Origin: Alphaproteobacteria bacterium
GTDB taxonomy: Bacteria; Pseudomonadota; Alphaproteobacteria; Rhodobacterales; Rhodobacteraceae
NCBI GenBank assembly: GCA_030432315.1
Contig: JAUIHM010000017.1
Location: forward strand, 1-45,351
Direction: 5' to 3'
Length of the DNA: 45,351 nucleotides
Shown here piece after piece: positions 18,456 through 26,292 of this stretch. Within the stretch, counting starts at the first letter, position 1; every line of letters starts with the position of its first letter. The notes beneath the pieces are model-generated. The model did not search any database and was not told where the DNA came from. It saw only the letters and a list, made by a program, of their open reading frames with translations. The translations under genes were made by a program, and so were the position numbers.

Positions 18456-20603
18456 GGCGCGTGGCAGGCATTCCGCAAACGGCGCGCGTGATGATCGTCG
18501 GCGGCGGCATTGTCGGCCGCTCCGTTGCGTATCACTTCGGCAGGCCGGGATGCCGGGACGTGGTTCTGCTGGAACGCAAGCTGCTGACCGGCGGAACCAC
18601 CTGGCATGCAGCGGGTCTGATCGGTCAGCTGCGTGCGTCAGACACGATGACGCGGCTCGCGCGGTACACCCCGGAACTTTACGGAACGCTTGACGAGGAG
18701 ACGGGCCTTGCGACGGGGTTTCGCCGTACCGGGTCGATCGCCATTGCCCTGATGGAGCATCGTCGCGAGGAGATTCTGCGTCAGATATCAATGGCGCGGG
18801 CGTTCGGAGGTGAGATCGACGTGATCAGTGCGGCGGAGGTGCGGAACCGCTATCCGCATGTCAGGGTCGATCACGTGAGGGCCGCGATGTATCTGCCGTG
18901 GGACGGTCAGGGAGAACCCGCCAACATCGCCCATGCACTCGCCAAAGGGGCCCGGCAGAACGGGGTTGCCATAGTCGAGCGGGTTGCGGAGACCGGGTTC
19001 CGGCGCGCCGGGCGGCGAATTCTCGCGCTCGACTGGGACGACGGGACGCAAAGCGGCTCGATTGAGGTCGGGATGGCGGTGAACCGTGGCGGCATGTGGG
19101 CGCGCCAGCCTGGCCTGATGGCGGGTGTCAACGTGCCGCTGCAGGCCTGCGAGCATTTCCATGTGGTGACGGACCTCGACAACTTGTGGGTGGCGGCGGG
19201 ATTCAACTCGATCGGCATTTTGTCCGCGGGTGGCACCGGTCTTGCGCTGGCGGAGCGGATCGACAGCGGCGAAAAACCGTTCGATCACGGCGACGTGGAT
19301 ATTGCGAGGATACAGCCGTTTCACGGCAATCGGGCGTGTCTGCCTGAGCGGTCTACCGAAACGCTCGGGCTGCTCTACGCGGATCATTTTTCATTCCGTC
19401 AAAAAACGACGGCACGCTGGATTCGCCGGTCGCCTTTTCATGAGCATCTGCGCTCAGAAGGGGCGGTTTTCGGTGAAGTTGCCGGGTGGGAACGCGCCAA
19501 CTGGTTCGCCGATCCGGGCCAGACGGCAGCATATGATTACGGCTGGAAGCGGCAAGCGTGGTTTGAAAATTCCGCCCGCGAGCACCAGGCGGTCCGCGCC
19601 GGTGACGGTCTCCATGACATGACGAGCCGTGGTAAAACAAGGGTCGAGGGTCGCGACGCGGAGGCCGTGCTGAACTATGTGGCGGCGGCAAACCCGTCGG
19701 TGCCGGTTGGCAGGATCGTCTACACCCAGTTTCTCAACAGCCGTGGGTGTATCGAGGCGGACGTTACGGTCACCCGTCTGGCGGAAACGGAAGACCTGGT
19801 GGTTGCGCCGGCGGCGACGCGTCCGGCCGATGAGGAGGCGTTGCGGCAACACGCCACCCGCTTCGCGGTATCAGTGACTGAGGTTACCGGCGCCGAAGCG
19901 GCAATTGCGGTGATGGGGCCCGAAGTGCGCAGGCTGATGCAGGCGGTGTCCCCGAACGATTTCTCCAATGCCGTCGATCCGTTTGGAACCGCGCGGCCAG
20001 TAGAAATCGGCATGGCTCCGGCACGGGCGCACCGAGTTTCCTGTGCCGGGGAGTTGGGATGGGAGGTCCATGTTACGACGGAAATGGCTGGGCATTTTTT
20101 CGAAGTGCTTTGGCACACAGGCAAGGAGATGGGCGCAAGGCTTTGCGGCACGCATGCGGTCGACAGTCTGCGGATCGAACGGGCATTTCTCCATTTTGGC
20201 CGTGACATCGGCTGTAAGGGTCATGTTCTTGAGGCGGGACCTGGGTTTGCCGTCGCCCTTTCCAAGACTGATTTCATCGGCCGTGAAGCGGTATTGCGGA
20301 CGCGTGACACGGGTCTGTCACGACGGCTGCTGCAGTTCTGTCTGACCGACCGATCCCGAACCGATGCTGTATCACGCCGAGCCTGTGGTGCGGGACGGAA
20401 AGATCGCCGGGTATCTCAGGTCCGGGGCCTACGGGCATTTTCTTGGCGGTGCCGTGGGACTTGGCTACGTCCCCTGCGAGGGCGATGCCGTGGAGGACCT
20501 TCTGGCGTCCCGCTACGAAACCGAGGTCGCCGATCAACGGGTCCCGGCACGGGTTTCGCTTCGGCCGATTTACGATCCGGAAGGTCTGCGGGTGCGGCAA
20601 TGA
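18425..20603 (+). pseudogene. Decayed dimethylglycine/sarcosine dehydrogenase-like gene (FAD + GcvT domains)
   Basis: The frame encodes a family that oxidises N-methylated glycines and passes the methyl group to folate through a GcvT-like domain. An FAD-binding motif is clear (RVMIVGGGIVGRSVAYH), as are LERKLLTGGTTWHAAGL and the GcvT part (ERANWF, GRIVYTQFLN, HAVDSLRIERAF, FIGREAVL). Two lesions are visible. First, PLQACEHFHVVTDLDN (to about 19180) runs straight into LWVAAGFNSIG, although intact homologues have roughly 100 residues between these motifs. Second, near 20345-20358 one extra base shifts the frame: LTD is followed by PEPMLYH, RSGAYGHFLGGAVGLGYV and the usual C terminus in the next frame, ending at 20603. 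The real start may be GTG 18461, since the ATG at 18425 lies in a terminator-like hairpin. The frameshift alone could be a sequencing error; the deletion could not easily be. Confidence 0.85.
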
Positions 20604-21424
20604 TACAGGTGTTTCGCCTCTGCCTGGGCGTGTTTGGTCGCGGGAAGAAAGGCATGGGCATCTCAGCACTGTCCGTTTTCATGCTGTCACTTGCCGGCTG
20701 TACTTCGGCGCTGGCTTCGGAGCGGCGGTTGATGGAGGTGTCGGAGGCGGCGCAGTTCGAGGCTGTCGGGCGGCTGAACATTGCCGGCAGAAGATTTTGT
20801 ACCGCGACGCTCATCTCGCCGCAGCAGGTGCTGACGGCGGCTCACTGTCTCTTCAATCCGCGCACGCACCGGCCCGTGCCGCTCGCCGATCTGCGGTTCG
20901 TCGCCGGGCTCTATCGGGATGAATATGCGGCATTGAGAAAGGTCAAGGGGGTGGCGGTTCTGCCCGGATTCGACCCGGAGCGCGACGTGTCGGTAACGGA
21001 GATCCAGAATGATCTCGCGATCATCGAGCTTTCGGAGCCGATCGATCCGGAGAGCGTGCGGCCAATCGGGCCGACAGGTTTGACGCGGGAACCGGGTACG
21101 GTCGCCATGGTGTCCTATGCAAAGGATCGCAGGTATCTGCCTTCGATACAGGAGAACTGCGCGTTTGCCCTGACGGCCGGTGGCGTCGCCGTAGTCGGGT
21201 GCGCGGTGAATTTTGGCGCCTCGGGGGCGCCGGTTCTTGCAGAAATCGACGGCGGCAGCACGCTCGTCGCGGTTGTCTCGGCTATGGGCCGTGATGCGGA
21301 AGGCAGAGATCTGACCTTCGCGGTGCCCGCGGTTCCGGCTGTCGAGGCGCTACGGATTGAACTGAACCGGACGGTGTGGGCGGACGGCGTGCAGAGTGAA
21401 GAATCCGCTGCGGATGAGCCTTGA
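20600..21424 (+). CDS. Trypsin-like (S1) serine protease, exported
   Basis: A 274-residue protein in the chymotrypsin fold. The triad is visible: His in LTAAHC, Asp in QNDLAIIEL and Ser in NFGASGAP (a GxSGxP variant). Cysteine pairs near the His and Ser motifs could form disulfides. The N terminus is hydrophobic, with a possible lipobox (LSLAGC) about 39 residues in, so it may be a lipoprotein. ATG 20600 overlaps the stop of the upstream pseudogene; ATG 20654 (MGISALS) would give a more typical signal peptide and is a good alternative. Because the frameshifted pseudogene is in the same frame, the two can be misread as one 999-residue protein. The stop overlaps the -35 box of the hsp20 promoter. 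Confidence 0.82.
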   Translation: MIQVFRLCLGVFGRGKKGMGISALSVFMLSLAGCTSALASERRLMEVSEAAQFEAVGRLNIAGRRFCTATLISPQQVLTAAHCLFNPRTHRPVPLADLRFVAGLYRDEYAALRKVKGVAVLPGFDPERDVSVTEIQNDLAIIELSEPIDPESVRPIGPTGLTREPGTVAMVSYAKDRRYLPSIQENCAFALTAGGVAVVGCAVNFGASGAPVLAEIDGGSTLVAVVSAMGRDAEGRDLTFAVPAVPAVEALRIELNRTVWADGVQSEESAADEP

Positions 21425-21447
21425 AATCCGAAAAATCGCTCCCAAAT
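21420..21447 (+). promoter_or_regulatory. Sigma-32 (RpoH) promoter of hsp20
   Basis: CTTGAAA (21420-21426) and CCCAAAT (21441-21447) are separated by 14 bp. The consensus is CTTGAAA-N13/17-CCCATnT, so only one -10 position differs. The -35 overlaps the stop codon of the protease gene. Transcription would start near 21454, giving a leader of about 97 nt. Confidence 0.8.
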
Positions 21448-21454
21448 CATTGCC

Positions 21455-21543
21455 ATCCGGCGGCTGAAACAGCGTCGGATCTGAACCAGGGGATCTGTCC
21501 AGTGAGGAAGATACCCGAACCATGTGTCGCTTCTAAAGGAGGA
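21455..21543 (+). promoter_or_regulatory. Possible ROSE-like RNA thermometer in the hsp20 leader
   Basis: The leader starts with an imperfect hairpin of about 11 bp (21455-21480, one G-U pair and one bulge). It ends with TCGCT (21527-21531) placed 5 nt before the ribosome site AAAGGAGG (21535-21542). ROSE thermometers carry U(U/C)GCU opposite the Shine-Dalgarno, including a G-G mismatch, which can be drawn here. Pairing is weak by eye, so this is tentative. Confidence 0.45.
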
Positions 21544-21550
21544 TGCAACT

Positions 21551-22012
21551 ATGCGTCATTTTGATCTCACCCCGCTTTACCGTTCGACTGTCGGCTTCGA
21601 CCGTCTTGCCAGTGTGCTCGACCAGGTGATGACGTCCGACGTCAGTCAGAACACCTACCCCCCTTACAACATCGAAAAGACCGGTGACGATGCCTACCGC
21701 ATCACCATTGCGGTCGCCGGATTTTCCGAAGACGAACTGAGTGTCGAGGCGCGCGAGGGTCAGTTGATCGTCGCTGGACGCAAGGCCGAGACTGCTGAGG
21801 AGGACAAACCGAATTTCCTCCATCGCGGTATCGCAACGCGCGCGTTTGAGCGCAGGTTCCAGCTCGCTGACCACGTGCGCGTGAACGACGCCATTACCGA
21901 AAACGGTCTCCTTCACGTTGATCTGGTCAGGGAAGTTCCGGAAGCGCTGAAACCGCGTCGGATTCAGATTTCCAGCAGGCCCGCTGTCGACGCCGAGGCC
22001 ACTGCAGTCTGA
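21551..22012 (+). CDS. hsp20: Small heat-shock protein, Hsp20/IbpA type
   Basis: A 153-residue cytosolic holdase chaperone that binds unfolding proteins. The alpha-crystallin domain covers about residues 36-128: YPPYNIEKTGDDAYRITIAVAGF, EARE, FLHRGIATRAFERRFQLADHV and ENGLLHVDLVREVPE, with the G-x-L signature (NGLLHV). The C-terminal extension has the expected IxI-type motif (IQI). Start 21551 follows a strong AAAGGAGG site. It is transcribed from its own sigma-32-like promoter and ends in a clear terminator, so it is monocistronic. Confidence 0.95.
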   Translation: MRHFDLTPLYRSTVGFDRLASVLDQVMTSDVSQNTYPPYNIEKTGDDAYRITIAVAGFSEDELSVEAREGQLIVAGRKAETAEEDKPNFLHRGIATRAFERRFQLADHVRVNDAITENGLLHVDLVREVPEALKPRRIQISSRPAVDAEATAV

Positions 22013-22039
22013 GCCGGCCGTTCACCGGCAGATGAAGGA

Positions 22040-22067
22040 ATGGCCCGCCTGTTTGGCGGGCCATTTG
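22040..22067 (+). terminator. Terminator of hsp20
   Basis: A perfect 10-bp GC-rich stem (22040-22049 with 22055-22064, loop TGTTT) followed by a short T-run lies 28 bp after the hsp20 stop. Confidence 0.8.
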
Positions 22068-22736
22068 CGTTTCCGGCGTGAAGTTCTCCTTGGGCCGGAG
22101 CATTGCACGAGGTTGCCAACCAGCCTTCGCACCCGGCAATCGGGTGTGCATCTCTTTGCGTATTCCGGCGTTCTTGACGGAGTTCCTGATTCGGATGGAG
22201 AGAATCGAACCCGATGTTGCCGATTCGGCCGGAAGACAGTGATCGAAACTTCGCGCTGTTTTTTTTACTGTTGAGCGGTTTTCTGCCGAACGGGCGCGAT
22301 TCCCGACTGCGGAATGGCGAAAACTGCGGACAGTAATCATTGTGGTGCCAGAAGATGTTTTTCGGCAATACTGCAAATGAAAACCGCAGCGCCGGAAAAA
22401 GGTCAGGGTTGTTGAGCCAACTTCCACGACCCGCGAAAAATCCGGCCACATTGTGATGCCCTGTACTCTGGACCTCACACGGTATTCGATCAACTAAACT
22501 TGAAGCCGACTCGCGTTTCCCATGCACCCCGGATTAATTCAGGGTTCTTTTCATATCCGCAAACCCCACAATTTTCTACGGGGGTTGCTCTACCTATGCG
22601 CGAATTCAGGTGTCGTGACATACGTCGTGGGCGGGTATCCGCCGCTTATGGTTAACGCACATTTTCGGGGTCGATTTTATGCCGCGGGATCGCAGTATCG
22701 CCGCCGAGGGGCCAAAAATTGTGTGAGGAGTAAGCG
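22068..22736. other. Gene-free stretch ahead of the triplicated RTX gene
   Basis: About 670 bp without a convincing gene on either strand. Open frames of 80-188 codons here have no family-like sequence and overlap hsp20 or the next gene. Base composition is visibly less GC-rich than the neighbours. It holds a T8 run at about 22259-22266, a sigma-32-like box pair at 22499-22525, and a stem AACCCC/GGGGTT (22562-22567 with 22581-22586). A ribosome site GTGAGGAG precedes the start at 22737. It may be a long regulatory leader. Confidence 0.5.
22499..22525 (+). promoter_or_regulatory. Candidate sigma-32-like promoter upstream of the triplicated RTX gene
   Basis: CTTGAAG (22499-22505) and CCCATGC (22519-22525) are separated by 13 bp, each box matching six of seven consensus positions. 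It is 210 bp before the gene start. A chance match cannot be excluded. Confidence 0.35.
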
Positions 22737-24959
22737 ATGGCAATCGCGACTACGGGAACTGGGCTGGACCAGGTTGTTAACATCATCCTGAATGATCAGG
22801 GCCTCGAACGACTGGAGAGCTATGCCGACCGGCTGGAAGCCGCAAAAGCCGCCGACGGAATGAACAAGATTATCATTCAGGCCGTCAAAGCCACCGGCGC
22901 CGCAAACGACGGCAAGATCGACATGTCCGACATTCGCGCAATTTCGCAATGGTTTGAGAAGAATTCTTCGGTTGCAGAAGATTTCGCGGAACTTTACGGC
23001 GAACAGCGCTACGGACGGGAAACCGGCTTCCAGCTGGTTCTGGACGACGGCAACATGACGCGCCTTGAAGGAATGAACGGCATCGACTTCGTTGCTGCAG
23101 GGTTCTACCGGATGGCGTTTGGTATCGGCGGACGCAACGACAAGCAGCTTCTGGATGAACGCGGCAATGCGAGTACCTACATCTCAACCGTCGCGGAGTA
23201 CCTCGACAAGGTGTTTACCAGCGCCGATTTCGCCAGCATGCGTAACACCTCGGTGCAGACCGACGTCAACGGCAGCACCGGTACGAGCCTCGATGATATC
23301 GTTGATATCATCATGGACGATCCCAAGCTCGTCGAGAACGTGTCGCTGACCGACCGGGTCGAAGCCGCCAATGCCGCCGACGGAATGAACAAGATCATCA
23401 AGGCTGGACTGATTGCCACCGGCGCCGCAAATGACAGCACGATAGATGTCGCTGACATTCGTGCGCTGGCCGGCTGGATCACCGGCGATGCATCGCGCAA
23501 GAAAGCCTTCGCAGACTTCTACGGTACCAGCGTCAATGGCGTCGAAACCGGCTACCAGCTTGTCGAAGGTGAAAGCGCCACGACCAAGATCGGCGGCCTG
23601 AACGCGATCGATTACGTGGTGCGTGGCCTCTATCAGGTCGGGTTCGGCGTGAGTTCGAGCGACGGTCTGCGGCTTTTGGACGAAACCGGCCGTACGGATC
23701 AGTACATCAGCACGATTGCGGCCACGCTCGACGACATGCTGACCTCCGCGGACATGCGGGCGCTGACCAACGATGCGGTCGATCACGACTATGCCGGAAC
23801 CACCGGAACCGGCCTGGATGCCATCGTCGACATCATCATGAACGACTCCGGTCTCAAGTCCCACATTACTGCTTCCGACATCGCCGAAGGGGCCGCAGCG
23901 GCTGATGCGATGAACCATATCATCGTCGATGCGATGAAGGCCGTGGGCGCGACCAATGACGGAAAGATCGACAGTCTCGACATCTATCGGATGAACGACT
24001 GGATCCGTTCGGACGCAGGCCGGTTGGCCGAGTTTGTTGCCCTGCACGGTGATGACGAGCGGGGCAGCGAAACCGGGTACCACAAGATCGTCAACGATGG
24101 CGCCAACACGAAAATGGGTGTGATGAACGTCGTGAATGACGTTGCGGACGGCATCTATCACATTTCCAACGAGAACAACGGCTATCGGTTTGAGGATGAG
24201 GACGGGAACCTCGACGTCCATGTCCGCACCGTGCGGGACTGGCTGAACGACTTCATGACCGACTCGGACATGGATGAACTGGCCGGGATGATAAAGACCG
24301 GCGGGACAGGTCGTGACTTCATTACCGGATCGTCGCAGGGTGACGTTCTCGACGGTGGAGCCGGCAATGACGTGGTCAATGGCGGTGACGGCGGCGACAT
24401 TCTGCTTTCGATGGGATGGGGCGGTCGGCCAGGTGCGTGGCTGCATCGCGGTCGCGGCGACACGGGCGATCTCGTCGACGACACCGACATGCTGACTGGT
24501 GGCGACGGCGCGGACCGGTTCATCTTCCGCTGGCTGATCGACGGCAAGGACCACATCATCGACCGCAACCGCGATTCAAACGGCAATGTCGACTATACGA
24601 TGTCCGGAGTTGCCGGTGAGAACAGCAATGTTCACGATCACTGGGTTCAGAGCATGGGCACGAAGATCGTAACCGATTTTGACGCCTCCGAGGGCGACAC
24701 CCTCGAGTTCGAGGGTCACGTCATCTTCCTCGACAACGCCAAACACACCGATTTTGACGGTGACGGAAACACGGACACCGTTCTGTCCTTCCGGACATGG
24801 ACCCGTTTCCAGAATGCGCATTCGGGTGACTGGGTGGGTGAAGTCGTCGTTCTCGACGAAATCATCCAGGCGAGCGACATCGAGTTGCAGCGTTATGTCT
24901 ACTACGGGGTGGAAGATCCCTATACCGCGCATGCCAGCACCAACGGCATGCTGATGTAA
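22737..24959 (+). CDS. Type-I-secreted RTX protein with a triplicated 175-residue domain
   Basis: This 740-residue acidic protein lacks a Sec signal. Residues 7-527 are three tandem copies of one domain, aligned at Leu10, Leu185 and Leu360, an exact period of 175. Each copy contains TGTxLDxIVxIIxxD, a helix with AADGMNxII, an EF-hand-like loop (NDGKIDxxDI), W-containing helix, then ETGYxxV, and a C-terminal piece with LLDExGxxxxYIxTIxxxLD. A short RTX stretch follows (DVLDGGAGNDVVNGGDGGD, about 535-555; GGDGADRF, about 591-598). The last 140 residues are a beta-rich region with a second calcium-loop motif (DFDGDGNTD), probably carrying the secretion signal. Length and lack of catalytic motifs suggest a calcium-stabilised surface or matrix protein. 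I recall similar repeats in large RTX proteins of marine alphaproteobacteria but know no assigned function. Confidence 0.82.
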   Translation: MAIATTGTGLDQVVNIILNDQGLERLESYADRLEAAKAADGMNKIIIQAVKATGAANDGKIDMSDIRAISQWFEKNSSVAEDFAELYGEQRYGRETGFQLVLDDGNMTRLEGMNGIDFVAAGFYRMAFGIGGRNDKQLLDERGNASTYISTVAEYLDKVFTSADFASMRNTSVQTDVNGSTGTSLDDIVDIIMDDPKLVENVSLTDRVEAANAADGMNKIIKAGLIATGAANDSTIDVADIRALAGWITGDASRKKAFADFYGTSVNGVETGYQLVEGESATTKIGGLNAIDYVVRGLYQVGFGVSSSDGLRLLDETGRTDQYISTIAATLDDMLTSADMRALTNDAVDHDYAGTTGTGLDAIVDIIMNDSGLKSHITASDIAEGAAAADAMNHIIVDAMKAVGATNDGKIDSLDIYRMNDWIRSDAGRLAEFVALHGDDERGSETGYHKIVNDGANTKMGVMNVVNDVADGIYHISNENNGYRFEDEDGNLDVHVRTVRDWLNDFMTDSDMDELAGMIKTGGTGRDFITGSSQGDVLDGGAGNDVVNGGDGGDILLSMGWGGRPGAWLHRGRGDTGDLVDDTDMLTGGDGADRFIFRWLIDGKDHIIDRNRDSNGNVDYTMSGVAGENSNVHDHWVQSMGTKIVTDFDASEGDTLEFEGHVIFLDNAKHTDFDGDGNTDTVLSFRTWTRFQNAHSGDWVGEVVVLDEIIQASDIELQRYVYYGVEDPYTAHASTNGMLM

Positions 24960-24971
24960 CAGGCCGGAGAG

Positions 24972-25001
24972 CGGCGGCGGACGAAGGTTCGCCGCCGTTT
25001 T
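24972..25001 (+). terminator. Terminator of the triplicated RTX gene
   Basis: An 8-bp perfect GC stem (24972-24979 with 24990-24997, 10-nt loop) is followed by TTTT, 12 bp after the stop codon. Classic intrinsic terminator. Confidence 0.85.
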
Positions 25002-25017
25002 CATCAGGCAGGGACGG

Positions 25018-25587
25018 TCACCCGGCGTGCAGAGGCGCGTCAACGGCCGGTCCGATACGCAATCCGGAAAATTCGACCTCCAGCCCGCCGCGCTCCGGAG
25101 AACAGGCCATCGGGCCGGCCCTCGCGGGCTCGGCTGGGAATGGCGCCAGCCGCGCCATGCGCCACGGCGAATCCTCAACCGCGCACTGGACAAGGACCGC
25201 GGCGCCGCGTCGGGTCATCCGAACCGAAATCCATGTGTCCGGCGCGGCATCCGGCAACGGAATCACCGACCAGTCCGAGCCGTCTGCGGTCACAACCACA
25301 CTGAAATGCATCAGGCCGTCGGTAAACTCGATGCCGGCCTTGATCCAGGTTTCGGCGTCGCGGCGCAGCATCAGGCCGGCCTGGTCGTAGAGTGTTGTAT
25401 AGCCGCCGCGAAAGCGGACCTCGGCCGTGAAGTCCCCGTCCACCGGTGCAAGCCAGGCGTGTCCCGAATCGCGTGTGAACCCGTAGTGGGTCCGTTGCCA
25501 GAAATCCGTGGCCTCTCCCGTGGTCAGTGTCAGTGTATCAGATCCCGCCGACCAGCGCGGCGGAGGGTTGAGCCATGTAAATGTCAT
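25018..25587 (-). CDS. DUF1349 family protein
   Basis: A 189-residue protein of the DUF1349 family, a concanavalin-like beta-sandwich. Conserved pieces are TWLNPPPRW at the N terminus, TDFWQRTHYGFTRDSGH, DGDFTAEVRFRGGYTTLYDQAGLMLR and WIKAGIEFTDG. It is probably cytosolic. The start at ATG 25587 follows a GAGG ribosome site and coincides with the beginning of family similarity. The open frame continues 35 codons further upstream (to 25692) without a ribosome site. It is convergent with the triplicated RTX gene. No function is assigned to the family, though a carbohydrate-related role is often guessed. Confidence 0.87.
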   Translation of the reverse strand: MTFTWLNPPPRWSAGSDTLTLTTGEATDFWQRTHYGFTRDSGHAWLAPVDGDFTAEVRFRGGYTTLYDQAGLMLRRDAETWIKAGIEFTDGLMHFSVVVTADGSDWSVIPLPDAAPDTWISVRMTRRGAAVLVQCAVEDSPWRMARLAPFPAEPARAGPMACSPERGGLEVEFSGLRIGPAVDAPLHAG

Positions 25588-25806
25588 CGGACCATCCTCG
25601 ACCTGCGGGAAGAAGCTGGCGACTGCCCGCGCGGCGTCGCGGCAGATTTCCGCAGCCAGATCATCCGGCGAAGGTGATCCCGTGGCAAGCATCTGTGACG
25701 GAGTTGCCGATGCAGGTCACGGAATTCTTGCGAACCGTGGTTGCGGCAAGGCGCCGGGCCGGGGGATTGGCGCCTTGGAGCATAAGCGCCGGACAGTGTC
25801 CCATAC

Positions 25807-25834
25807 GAAAAAACCGCGCTCGAATGGCGCGGTT
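25807..25834 (-). terminator. Terminator of rpmJ
   Basis: A 9-bp perfect stem (25810-25818 with 25826-25834, 7-nt loop) followed on the minus strand by six T residues, 36 bp beyond the rpmJ stop. Confidence 0.85.
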
Positions 25835-25870
25835 TCCGGTAACTGACCCTGGCTTTGGCCCGTGTCTGCT

Positions 25871-25996
25871 TCAGCCCTGACGGGCTTTGAAACGGGGCTG
25901 GGTCTTGTTGATCACGTAGATCCGTCCCTTGCGGCGCACGACGCGGCAATCGCGATGGCGCTGCTTCAGGGAGCGAAGCGAATTGCGAACCTTCAT
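25871..25996 (-). CDS. rpmJ: 50S ribosomal protein L36 (zinc-free form)
   Basis: A 41-residue basic protein reading [20 protein letters not shown], then [21 protein letters not shown]. This is L36, the smallest protein of the large ribosomal subunit. It is the longer type with only one cysteine, so it lacks the CxxC...CxxxxH zinc site of the classic form. Zinc-free L36 is what alphaproteobacteria normally carry. AGGAGAGAGG gives a strong ribosome site just before the ATG, a good promoter lies at 26042-26069, and a clear terminator follows, so the gene is probably transcribed alone. It is easily missed because of its length. Confidence 0.96.
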   Translation of the reverse strand: MKVRNSLRSLKQRHRDCRVVRRKGRIYVINKTQPRFKARQG

Positions 25997-26041
25997 GGCC
26001 TCTCTCCTGTGCTGCGGCGCGCGGACTGTGCCTGCGCCTGG

Positions 26042-26069
26042 ATTAAAGTGCCCCGTTCGGGGTGGTCAA
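26042..26069 (-). promoter_or_regulatory. Sigma-70 promoter of rpmJ with a palindrome in the spacer
   Basis: On the minus strand TTGACC (26069-26064) and TTTAAT (26047-26042) are separated by 16 bp. The spacer holds the palindrome CCCCGTTCGGGG (26051-26062), which could be an operator or a small hairpin ending the tRNA transcript. Confidence 0.6.
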
Positions 26070-26092
26070 TTCTGTATCCCCGGGGAGGGGAA

Positions 26093-26167
26093 TGGTGGGC
26101 GTAACTGGGATTGAACCAGTGACCCCTTCGATGTCAACGAAGTGCTCTCCCGCTGAGCTATACGCCC
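26093..26167 (-). tRNA. tRNA-Val (anticodon GAC)
   Basis: The minus strand reads a full cloverleaf of 72 nt plus an encoded CCA. The acceptor stem is GGGCGTA/TACGCCC, the D arm contains AGCTCAGCGGGAGAGC, the anticodon arm is CTTCGTTGACATCGAAG with anticodon GAC, and the T arm has GGTTCAATCC. The first base is at 26167; CCA is encoded at 26095-26093. Confidence 0.97.
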
Positions 26168-26292
26168 GAAGCGCGTGTGCCGAGGCACCCGCTCCGTTGG
26201 GGTTCCATATACAGTGTATTTGAGGTGTTCAAGTCCTTTTGCCTTCCGGCCGCTCAGGGTTATACCTGTTGGAGGTATTTTTTGGGGTGCCG

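Noticed and set aside
22185-22215. A tRNA 3'-end-like stretch (reads GGTTCGATTC on the minus strand)
   Set aside because: The T-arm stems do not pair and no anticodon or acceptor arm can be drawn, so neither a tRNA nor an attachment site is supported.
21927-22527. Overlapping 187-188-codon minus-strand frames in the region after hsp20
   Set aside because: They run through the hsp20 terminator and the hsp20 3' end and lack ribosome sites and family-like sequence.
22522-22791. An 89-codon plus-strand frame before the triplicated RTX gene
   Set aside because: It overlaps the well-supported start at 22737 and its sequence looks random.
25588-25692. A 35-codon N-terminal extension of the DUF1349 protein
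   Set aside because: Family similarity and a GAGG site point to ATG 25587; the upstream ATG has no ribosome site.
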